A stretch of 64,000 nucleotides of DNA from Snodgrassella communis (GTDB lineage: Bacteria; Pseudomonadota; Gammaproteobacteria; Burkholderiales; Neisseriaceae): positions 62,001 through 126,000 of the forward strand of contig NZ_CAJZCD010000005.1 of the NCBI RefSeq assembly GCF_914768045.1. The letters are read 5' to 3'. This document shows, one piece after another, positions 57,494 through 64,000 of this stretch. The position numbers and the translations under genes are program-made. Position 1 is the stretch's first letter, and each line of letters opens with the position of its first letter. A model generated the notes under the pieces. It was not told where the DNA came from. It was given only the letters and a program-made list of their open reading frames with translations, and ran no database searches.

Positions 57494-59284
57494 TTATATT
57501 ATCCCCTGAGCCTTAACGCGTGGCTGACTATTCAGCTTGTTCAGGGCAGACAGATATGCTTTGGCACTGGCAACAATGATATCGGTGTCGGTTCCCTGCC
57601 CGCTTACCAGATGACCCTCATGTGACAAACGCACGGTAACCTCTCCCTGACTTTCCGGGCCGGCGGTGATGGCATTGACCGAATACAATTGTAAATCTGC
57701 ACTGCTGTGCGCTTCAGACTCAATAGCTTTGAATACGGCATCAATCGGTCCTGAACCATGCCCACTGGCACGTTTTTCGTTGCCGTCCAGATTAAAGACG
57801 ATTTCCGCCACTGGTTCTTCGCCAGTTTCACTGCGAATGCTCAGTGATATGTATTTGTAACGATCGGGAGCTCGGCTTTCCAGTTCATCAGATACCAATG
57901 CATGCAAGTCTTCATCAAAAATTTCACGTTTTTTGTCGGCCAGCTCTTTAAAGCGGGCAAAAGCAGCATTAAGGGCTTCTTCACTATCAAGTTCAATACC
58001 CAATTCCTGTAGTTTGGTGCGGAAAGCATTGCGGCCGGAAAGTTTACCCAAAGTTAGCCGGTTGGTACTCCAGCCAACTGATTCGGCAGACATGATTTCA
58101 TAGGTTTCACGACATTTCAGTATGCCGTCCTGATGAATGCCTGATTCATGTGCAAATGCATTGGCACCAACAATGGCTTTGTTCGGCTGAATCGGATAGC
58201 CGGTAACGGTAGAAACCATTTTTGAGGTGGGCACGATCTGCGTGGTATCGATATTGGTTTCCAGCCCAAAAATATCGTGGCGGGTTTTCAATGCCATAAC
58301 CACTTCTTCCAGACTGGCATTACCTGCCCGCTCACCCAGACCATTAATGGTACATTCCACTTGCCGTGCACCGCCGCTTACTGCGGCCAGTGAGTTGCCA
58401 ACGGCCAGTCCCAGATCATTATGGCAGTGTGCCGACCAGATGACTTTATCGCTATTCGGGGTTTTCTGAATCAGTTCACGAAAGAATGCTTCTGTCTGAA
58501 ATGGAATGGCATAACCCACTGTATCGGGGATATTGATGGTGGTGGCACCTGCTTCAATCACTGCCTGACAGATTTCAGCAAGAAAATTGATATCACTGCG
58601 CAGTGCATCTTCACAGGAAAACTCCACATCATCGGTATATTCACGCGCTATTTTCACTGCTTTAACCGCAGTTTCTTTAACCTGCTGCGGCTTCATACGT
58701 AATTTATGTTCCATATGCAATGGACTGGTAGCAATAAAGGTATGAATACGCTTGCGTTTGGCCGGCGCAACTGCTTCGCCGGCTTTGCGTACATCGCGTT
58801 CATTGGCACGTGACAGAGAGCAGACAGTAGCATTCTGGATAATTTCGGCAATGCTGTGAATAGCATCAAAATCCCCCGGACTGGCAGCAGCAAAACCTGC
58901 CTCAATCACATCCACACCCAGTTTTTCCAACTGGCGTGCAATGCGGATTTTTTCTTCTTTGGTCATGGCCGCCCCCGGCGACTGTTCTCCATCGCGCAGG
59001 GTTGTGTCGAATATAATGACTTGATTATTGGTACTGGGCATTCTTGGTCTCTCCAAGGTGATGTTATTGTGTTGCATAAATGCATTGATATCCAGCGGCT
59101 TGTTTTGTTTCTCAGCCATCAGAATAATTTTTTGTAACTGATTTAATGGCAATGAACCACGCTTGCGCCATTTATAGATAGCAGCCGTTGAAGCGGCACT
59201 ATCCGGATAATGCTGTTTGAGTGCTTCTGCTAAAGCGTTTACGCCCCCAAAATAGGCAATCAGGCGGTCTATATTCAATTGCAT
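57494..59284 (-). CDS. leuA: 2-isopropylmalate synthase with N-terminal HTH extension
   Basis: The reading frame codes about 596 aa from ATG 59,284 ([20 protein letters not shown]). Residues 1-70 look like a small helix-turn-helix ([40 protein letters not shown]). After a short linker comes a standard Leu[56 protein letters not shown], and the C-terminal leucine regulatory domain. An internal ATG at 59,041 ([20 protein letters not shown]) has GGAGAG seven bases upstream and would give the canonical 515 aa, so both forms may exist. Confidence 0.93.
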   Translation of the reverse strand: MQLNIDRLIAYFGGVNALAEALKQHYPDSAASTAAIYKWRKRGSLPLNQLQKIILMAEKQNKPLDINAFMQHNNITLERPRMPSTNNQVIIFDTTLRDGEQSPGAAMTKEEKIRIARQLEKLGVDVIEAGFAAASPGDFDAIHSIAEIIQNATVCSLSRANERDVRKAGEAVAPAKRKRIHTFIATSPLHMEHKLRMKPQQVKETAVKAVKIAREYTDDVEFSCEDALRSDINFLAEICQAVIEAGATTINIPDTVGYAIPFQTEAFFRELIQKTPNSDKVIWSAHCHNDLGLAVGNSLAAVSGGARQVECTINGLGERAGNASLEEVVMALKTRHDIFGLETNIDTTQIVPTSKMVSTVTGYPIQPNKAIVGANAFAHESGIHQDGILKCRETYEIMSAESVGWSTNRLTLGKLSGRNAFRTKLQELGIELDSEEALNAAFARFKELADKKREIFDEDLHALVSDELESRAPDRYKYISLSIRSETGEEPVAEIVFNLDGNEKRASGHGSGPIDAVFKAIESEAHSSADLQLYSVNAITAGPESQGEVTVRLSHEGHLVSGQGTDTDIIVASAKAYLSALNKLNSQPRVKAQGII

Positions 59285-59479
59285 AACTGACCTTTTGTCC
59301 AATTTATTCATCTCATCAAGTTACAATATATTCTAATAAGCTAATATACGTAAATTTAGACAGAAAAACAAGCTCAATTATTGGTTATTTTGTTTTTATA
59401 CACCCAATTTGGACATTTTGTATATTAATTCGTACTGATCATTTATTCGTGCTTGAGTAACTCAATACCTATAATTAAA

Positions 59480-59514
59480 CCGCCGGATTATCTTAAACGG
59501 GATAAACGGCGGCT
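59480..59514 (-). terminator. Hairpin upstream of leuA
   Basis: CCGCC and GGCGG arms with a loop of about 24 bases at the end of the decayed gene. The long loop makes termination uncertain. Confidence 0.3.
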
Positions 59515-59535
59515 ATATGGCAGATAGTGGTATTT

Positions 59536-59879
59536 TTAGTTGGCTAAATCGCCTTTTAAGGCAACACCAGTCTTGGCATTAAAATTTGCAGAACAGCCAT
59601 TGAGAGCAAGTTCACTAAGATTGCAAACGCACCGGCATTTGCCACCGCTCTTGATGCAACATTATTACCATTGTTATTATTAAAATAACATAAAATTTTT
59701 CCATCGCAAAGCAAACTGCTATCCGCCGTGCCGTCCCAGACATCGGATTCTGCACACTTATCGTCTTGGCTAGAACATTGTCACTGCAATACGGCAGCAA
59801 ACTCACACAACACAGCAATAGCCTGCACAACCTGCGCAATGCTGTCAGATTTAGTTTTTTCCAACATAAAATCAGCCAT
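59536..59879 (-). pseudogene. Decayed small secreted-protein gene
   Basis: From ATG 59,879 the frame reads MADFMLEKTKSDSIAQVVQA and meets TGA after 32 codons; the same frame continues QCSSQDDKCAESDVWDGTAD and CDGKILCYFNNNNGNNVAS. Further on, the +2 frame reads CNLSELALNGCSANFNAKTG, VALKGDLAN and then stops at 59,536. The coherent pieces in two frames with an internal stop point to a gene broken by a nonsense codon and a frameshift. The cysteine content suggests a secreted or lipoprotein. Identity unknown. Confidence 0.45.
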
Positions 59880-59961
59880 TATTTTGCCCTTATAAATATA
59901 TTCTTTGCTGGCTGTACTGTTAAGAATGCAACAAAACCAAGTCTGATTCAGCATTTATTTT

Positions 59962-60753
59962 TTAGTTAAGCCAGATTGCGCTCAGCATACGTCCCGTTTG
60001 TCCATCACGTCGATAAGAAAAATAACGTTCACGCTGTAAAACCGTGCATTCAGTACCGCCGTAGACTTGATGTACACCTGCATCAGCCAGAGCCAGCCGT
60101 GCCAGCGCATAAATATCTGCCAGATAATGGCCATTACCAATATCAGCAAAGGCTGCCTGTGCCTTGGGCTGGCGCAGACAAAATGCTTCCCACACTTTCG
60201 CACCTACCTCAAAGGCTTCCGGTCCTATTGCCGGCCCCAGATAAGCAAGAATTTCCACTGGATTGACCTGCATGGCCTCTACCGTATTCTGCAATACCCC
60301 ATTTGCCAGCCCACGCCAGCCGGCATGTGCCGCAGCCACTACCGTACCGGCACGGTCGCACATCAATACTGGCAGACAATCCGCAGTCATAATGGCACAG
60401 GCTACTACTTCACCCTGCCGGCAGAAACTGGCATCAGCAGCTTCTGGCCTACCCGCCTGCAACGCAGTTAATGCCGACATAGCATCGGTTACCTCGGCAC
60501 TGTGTACCTGATTCAGATAGGCCAGCGGCTTTGCCACCTGCTGCTGCACCAGTGCGCGATTATGCTGTACTGCCTCCGAAAGATCTCCTACATGCGCACC
60601 AACATTTAATGAAGTAAATGGTGGCCGGCTCACACCACCTTGTCGCGTAGAAATCAGGGTATGTACATTAGCCGGTGCCGGCCATTCTGCCTCAAAAAAG
60701 GATTTTTTGTCCTGAGTCAGACCAAGTGCCTGATTCATGTCCCACTGATTCAT
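59962..60753 (-). CDS. pgeF: PgeF/YfiH-type purine nucleoside phosphorylase (laccase-fold)
   Basis: 263 aa. Family pattern: ISTRQGGVSRPPFTSLNVGA, AYLNQVHSAEVTDA, AIMTADCLPVLMCDRAGTVV, AAAHAGWRGLANGVLQNTVE and the copper/zinc-type His-Cys ligands (H, C in TADCLPV, H in AAHAGWRG). The YfiH group removes wrongly inserted peptides or phosphorolyses adenosine. It follows rluD by a few bases in the same direction, the order known from Neisseriaceae. Confidence 0.92.
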   Translation of the reverse strand: MNQWDMNQALGLTQDKKSFFEAEWPAPANVHTLISTRQGGVSRPPFTSLNVGAHVGDLSEAVQHNRALVQQQVAKPLAYLNQVHSAEVTDAMSALTALQAGRPEAADASFCRQGEVVACAIMTADCLPVLMCDRAGTVVAAAHAGWRGLANGVLQNTVEAMQVNPVEILAYLGPAIGPEAFEVGAKVWEAFCLRQPKAQAAFADIGNGHYLADIYALARLALADAGVHQVYGGTECTVLQRERYFSYRRDGQTGRMLSAIWLN

Positions 60754-60762
60754 CGTGCTACT

Positions 60763-61890
60763 CTATTCGCGTACATAAATAACATCCACATCATAATCAT
60801 CGTCATCCCAATCTTCATCTTCCGCTTCGGTACCCAAACGCTGCTGCCACTCATCTGCGGTTTTAATCGCAGAGTCCATGCCAGCCTGTAAACGCAGCAC
60901 GGAGAGCAAATGATAAATATCAGCCGGCAATGGTGCTTCAAACTGCATAGTTTCCTGTGTTTGCGGATGAACAAAGCACAGACGATAAGCGTGCAGTGCC
61001 TGACGTGCCATTGCTTTAATTGCTGCCTTGACTTCAGCTGTAGCTGGCTGGCGCGGATTGCCATAAAGCGCATCTCCAGCCAGTGGATGACCGGCTGCTT
61101 TCATATGCACACGGATTTGATGAGTACGACCGGTTTCCAGCTGGCACTCTATATAGCTGAAATCAGCATAACGCTCCAGCACCTTGACATGGGTAATGGC
61201 CTCCTTGCCACCGAAAGGCACAACAGCCATACGAATACGATTATGCGGATCACGCCCAATTAAGGTTTCAATTTTGCCATCAAAGGGTACCGTGCCATCC
61301 GCTACAGCACGATAGGTGCGTTTCACAGTACGTGCCTGTAATTGGCGTACCAGCTGCGTTTGCGCAGCTACAGTTTTGGCTACCACCATCAGACCACTGG
61401 TATCCTTATCCAGCCGGTGCACGATTCCGGCACGAGGCACCTGTGCCAGTACCGGACAATAAGCAAGCAACCCGTTAAGGAGCGTACCATGCCAATTGCC
61501 TGCAGCAGGGTGGACTACCAGTCCGGCAGGCTTATTCAGCACCAGTACACAATCATCTTCATATATAATATCCAATGGCATAGACTCAGGTACAAAGGCC
61601 TGTTGGCTTTCATCCTGCTGGATAGCTACCTGAATGGTTTCACCACCGATTAATTTATACTTGGGTGGTACCACACTGCCATTAACGGTAACATGATTAT
61701 CCTTTATCCATGCAGTCAGGCGACTGCGGGAGAATTCTGGCACCAATTTTGCCAGTGCTGCATCCAAGCGCAAGCCGGCCAGATCATTTGGTACTGCCCA
61801 ATTTTTATAAGTTTGTGCACTATCATCTGCCGCAAAGGGCAAATCATCGTTATAATCGTCATCATTCTCTAACAAAGAAGTGTCTTCCAT
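60763..61890 (-). CDS. rluD: 23S rRNA pseudouridine synthase RluD
   Basis: 375 aa from ATG 61,890 (MEDTSLLENDDDYNDDLPFA). After an acidic N-terminus comes an S4 domain (NDLAGLRLDAALAKLVPEFS, RSRLTAWIKDNHVTVNG) and the RluA-type catalytic domain with HRLDKDTSGLMVV, GRTHQIRVHMKAAGHPLAGD. It modifies U1911/1915/1917 of 23S rRNA. The acidic C-terminal tail (EDEDWDDDDYDVDVIYVRE) is shared with neisserial RluD. Divergent to bamD with overlapping start codons. Confidence 0.93.
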   Translation of the reverse strand: MEDTSLLENDDDYNDDLPFAADDSAQTYKNWAVPNDLAGLRLDAALAKLVPEFSRSRLTAWIKDNHVTVNGSVVPPKYKLIGGETIQVAIQQDESQQAFVPESMPLDIIYEDDCVLVLNKPAGLVVHPAAGNWHGTLLNGLLAYCPVLAQVPRAGIVHRLDKDTSGLMVVAKTVAAQTQLVRQLQARTVKRTYRAVADGTVPFDGKIETLIGRDPHNRIRMAVVPFGGKEAITHVKVLERYADFSYIECQLETGRTHQIRVHMKAAGHPLAGDALYGNPRQPATAEVKAAIKAMARQALHAYRLCFVHPQTQETMQFEAPLPADIYHLLSVLRLQAGMDSAIKTADEWQQRLGTEAEDEDWDDDDYDVDVIYVRE

Positions 61891-62695
61891 GAAAAATTTG
61901 TTTTTGGCGGTGGCCTTAGGCCTGTTACTGAGTGCCTGTGCCAGCACAAGTACGGTCGATAAAGATTCCCAAATTACCCGGGACTGGTCTGTTCAGCGTT
62001 TGTATAATGAAGCTCATGATGAGCTGATGCACCGTAATTATACTCATGCTGAGAAATTATACGAAATTCTACAGGCACGTTTCCCTTATGGCTCCTATGC
62101 AGAACAGGCTCAGCTGGATCTAGCTTATGCTTATTACAAGGACGATGAGAACGACAAGGCACTGGCAGCTGTCGAACAGTTCCAGCGTCTGTATCCGCAA
62201 CATCCAAATATGGATTACGCACTGTATCTGAAAGCACTGATACAGTTGAATGAAGACAAATCCTTTGTCAGCAAACTGGCTAAACAGGATTGGTCTGACC
62301 GTGACCCGAAAGCCAATCGCGAAGCCTATACTACCTTTGCCCAGCTGGTGCAGTATTTCCCCCGGAGCAAATATGCCGATGATGCCCGTACTAAAATGCA
62401 GAAACTACTGGAGGCACTTGGTGGCAATGAACTATCAGTAGCTCGCTATTACATGAAACGCGGTGCTTGGTTGGCGGCAGTGGGACGAGCACAGACAGTG
62501 ATTTCCCAATATCAAAACACCCCCAATGTAGAAGAAGCGCTGGCAATCATGATTTCAGCATATGCAAATTTGGGTGAACAGGCATTGAGCGATGACACAA
62601 AACGTGTTCTGGCACAGAATTTTCCAGACAGCCCTTATTTACAGAAACCATGGAATGACCATAATGCCATTCCGTGGTGGCGTTACTGGAAATAA
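61889..62695 (+). CDS. bamD: Outer membrane assembly lipoprotein BamD
   Basis: 268 aa from ATG 61,889. Signal sequence with lipobox (MKNLFLAVALGLLLSACAST, Cys17), followed by tetratricopeptide repeats (AEKLYEILQARFPYGSYAEQ, AQLDLAYAYYKDDENDKALA, LVQYFPRSKYADDARTKMQK). BamD is the essential partner of BamA in outer membrane protein insertion. In Neisseria the gene (comL) sits in the same divergent arrangement with rluD. Confidence 0.95.
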   Translation: MKNLFLAVALGLLLSACASTSTVDKDSQITRDWSVQRLYNEAHDELMHRNYTHAEKLYEILQARFPYGSYAEQAQLDLAYAYYKDDENDKALAAVEQFQRLYPQHPNMDYALYLKALIQLNEDKSFVSKLAKQDWSDRDPKANREAYTTFAQLVQYFPRSKYADDARTKMQKLLEALGGNELSVARYYMKRGAWLAAVGRAQTVISQYQNTPNVEEALAIMISAYANLGEQALSDDTKRVLAQNFPDSPYLQKPWNDHNAIPWWRYWK

Positions 62696-62746
62696 TTGCT
62701 ACAGCCATCAAATTATGCAGTCTTATACAAACTAATCCTACGCTAT

Positions 62747-62781
62747 CAGGCCAATATCAATTGTATTGGCCTGATATTTTT
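62747..62781 (+). terminator. Terminator after bamD
   Basis: ATCAGGCCAATA and TATTGGCCTGAT (12-bp perfect stem) with a seven-base loop, followed by TTTTT, 50 bases after the bamD stop. Confidence 0.85.
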
Positions 62782-62967
62782 GCAAACGCAGTATGCACTA
62801 TTTTGGTCAATATGCTGCACTGTGTACAGACTGTAGATTCATCTGAGCTCATGTTTTAGCACAAAACAGCTATATATAAACCATAAATTAAAGCTAAAAT
62901 ATCAGCAGAAGCATTTTACAATTTAAAACAACTAACTACAAATTACCAAAATCTTTGGGGATAGCCG

Positions 62968-63513
62968 ATGAAAGCACTGATTTCAATTGATTACACTAAT
63001 GACTTTATTGCTGAAAATGGCGCATTAACCACCGGAATAGCGGGACAATCAATTGAAGAAGAAATGGTCAATGTGGCCAGAACATTTATTGAGCAAGGTG
63101 ACTTTGTGGTTTTTGCCATTGATGCCCATCAGGCAAATGATCAGTATCATCCAGAAAATAAATTATTTCCGCCACATAACATCATCGGTACAGAGGGACA
63201 GGATTTATATGGTGCATTGAAGAACCTGTACACAATAAATCAATCTAATTCGCAAGTTTACTGGTTAAATAAACGTCATTATTCAGCATTTAGTGGTACT
63301 GATCTGGATTTACGTCTGCGTGAAAGAAACATCACAGAAATACATTTAACTGGCGTATGTACCGACATTTGTATTTTACATACCGCAGTTGATGCCTATA
63401 ATCTCAATTATAAAATAGTCATCCATCAACAAGCCGTTGCCAGCTTTGACATTACAGGACATAACTGGGCTTTAAAGCATTTTCAAAATACTTTAGGAGC
63501 AAGCATAATTTAA
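62968..63513 (+). CDS. Nicotinamidase-like cysteine hydrolase
   Basis: 181 aa. Catalytic triad of the isochorismatase fold: Asp8 in ISIDYTNDF, Lys102 in WLNKRHYSAF and Cys131 in LTGVCTDICILHTAVDAYNL. Metal-binding DAHQANDQYHPENKLFPPHN matches nicotinamidases. It probably converts nicotinamide to nicotinate for NAD recycling, although other substrates are possible. GGGG precedes the start. Confidence 0.88.
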   Translation: MKALISIDYTNDFIAENGALTTGIAGQSIEEEMVNVARTFIEQGDFVVFAIDAHQANDQYHPENKLFPPHNIIGTEGQDLYGALKNLYTINQSNSQVYWLNKRHYSAFSGTDLDLRLRERNITEIHLTGVCTDICILHTAVDAYNLNYKIVIHQQAVASFDITGHNWALKHFQNTLGASII

Positions 63514-63651
63514 TCATTCTGATTAGCTCTCGATTTATCTTACCATAAGCAAGAGTTTTTGTAGTGCACAGGCGCCTGATGTAACTACCCACTAAAAGAG
63601 TACAGCCCAAATTTGAAATTTCTCCATTAACCCACGAGAATTTAAATATAA

Positions 63652-63807
63652 AAAAGACTGAGCACCAAATTATCTCTATTTAAAAAAGCACAAGCCGGTG
63701 TTGCGCTTTAAGAACTGTGCCATAAATATGGCATGGGTAACTCAATCCTGTATAAATGGCAAAAAAGCGGCGTAGAAATGTCGGATATCAATCATCTAAA
63801 GGAGTAG
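63652..63807 (+). pseudogene. IS3-family transposase OrfA fragment
   Basis: The plus-strand frame reads KRLSTKLSLFKKAQAGVAL, a TAA at 63,709, then ELCHKYGMGNSILYKWQKSG, VEMSDINHLKE and a stop. ELCxKYGMxxxxxYKWxxKxG is the OrfA helix-turn-helix of IS3-type elements. The fragment is about 50 codons with an internal stop, so it is a remnant. No inverted repeats were found. Confidence 0.75.
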
Positions 63808-63874
63808 GAAACGGATAATTGTAAAATTAAAAAACATTATGATTTTCTAATCAGCATAAGTTAGAAAACATATT

Positions 63875-64000
63875 TTATATTTTTGGTAAATATTCACGTG
63901 CTAACCAGCGAATCTGCATCTGTGCATCTGGTAGCAATTGTTGCAATTCAGCTACTGCTGCTTCAACCAGCAACTGCCCGCACATGAAAATATCAATGGC
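63875..64000 (-). CDS. speD: Partial S-adenosylmethionine decarboxylase-like C-terminus
   Basis: The minus-strand frame runs in from the right edge and ends TAA at 63,875 (41 codons visible): AIDIFMCGQLLVEAAVAELQ, QLLPDAQMQIRWLARE, YLPKI. The IDIFMCG element followed by a helix is the C-terminal half of prokaryotic AdoMet decarboxylases, which feed spermidine synthesis. Only the last part is visible, so the call is tentative. Confidence 0.5.
   Translation of the reverse strand, partial: AIDIFMCGQLLVEAAVAELQQLLPDAQMQIRWLAREYLPKI

Noticed and set aside
59615-59839. Minus-strand ORF of 74 aa as a real gene.
   Set aside because: It is an out-of-frame reading of the decayed gene, with no sensible protein character and no ribosome binding site.

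Overview
The window holds two blocks. Positions 1 to about 44,990 are most of a temperate, tailed (myovirus-type) prophage. It sits against the 3' end of a tRNA-Ala(GGC) gene at 44,991-45,066 (minus strand). Positions 45,067-64,000 are ordinary bacterial chromosome. The chromosomal genes (mltG-tmk-holB-pilZ-tatD, a urease operon, leuA, pgeF, rluD back to back with bamD) and their protein sequences point to a betaproteobacterium of the family Neisseriaceae. The AT-rich base composition together with the urease operon suggests something close to Snodgrassella, but the genus is an inference.

Prophage layout. It is lambda-like in logic but drawn in reverse. The immunity region lies at 30.2-32.2 kb: a Cro-like gene on the minus strand, an S24-type CI repressor on the plus strand, and a second CI-like protein that has lost its catalytic serine. 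Three 13-bp sites with an ACC-N3-GGT core lie between cro and cI, and a fourth overlaps a strong promoter at 32.19 kb that looks like the pL equivalent. The minus-strand operon runs from cro through a replication initiator with origin-like iterons inside it, a loader-like protein, small membrane proteins, Dam methylase, NinG, NinB and a Q-like regulator. A putative late promoter and leader terminator (24.4-24.6 kb) follow. After that come terminase, portal, head, neck, sheath, tube, a frameshifting tail chaperone, tape measure, baseplate and tail fibre genes, and the left edge of the window cuts a gene. The plus-strand arm (33.5-44.9 kb) carries small accessory genes, a SprT-like protease, RecT plus exonuclease plus SSB, a cytosine methylase, an excisionase-like gene and integrase. 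No obvious holin or endolysin cassette is visible. The left attachment site lies outside the window.

Cargo. Two places look like moron or accessory islands. One is 5.8-8.6 kb, inside the tail module (a 296-aa protein of unknown function, DUF4236, and two secreted proteins). The other is 32.5-33.3 kb: a self-contained minus-strand pair (59 aa with tandem repeats plus a 170-aa two-helix SLATT-like membrane protein) with its own promoter and terminator. It occupies the position that rexAB has in lambda and is the best candidate here for an undescribed exclusion or defence system. A stem-loop, U-tract and TTGGAG-type ribosome binding site recurs at many gene boundaries throughout the prophage, and similar hairpins even occur inside structural genes.

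Chromosome. mltG, tmk, holB, pilZ, tatD and an MBL-fold hydrolase form a plus-strand run. The urease genes ureA-B-C-E-F-J-G-D lie on the minus strand, with an unrelated membrane-protein gene between ureC and ureE. leuA has an in-frame N-terminal helix-turn-helix extension, and an internal ribosome binding site would give the canonical 515-aa enzyme. rluD and bamD are divergent with overlapping start codons. A decayed secreted-protein gene, an IS3-type transposase fragment and the end of a speD-like gene complete the window.
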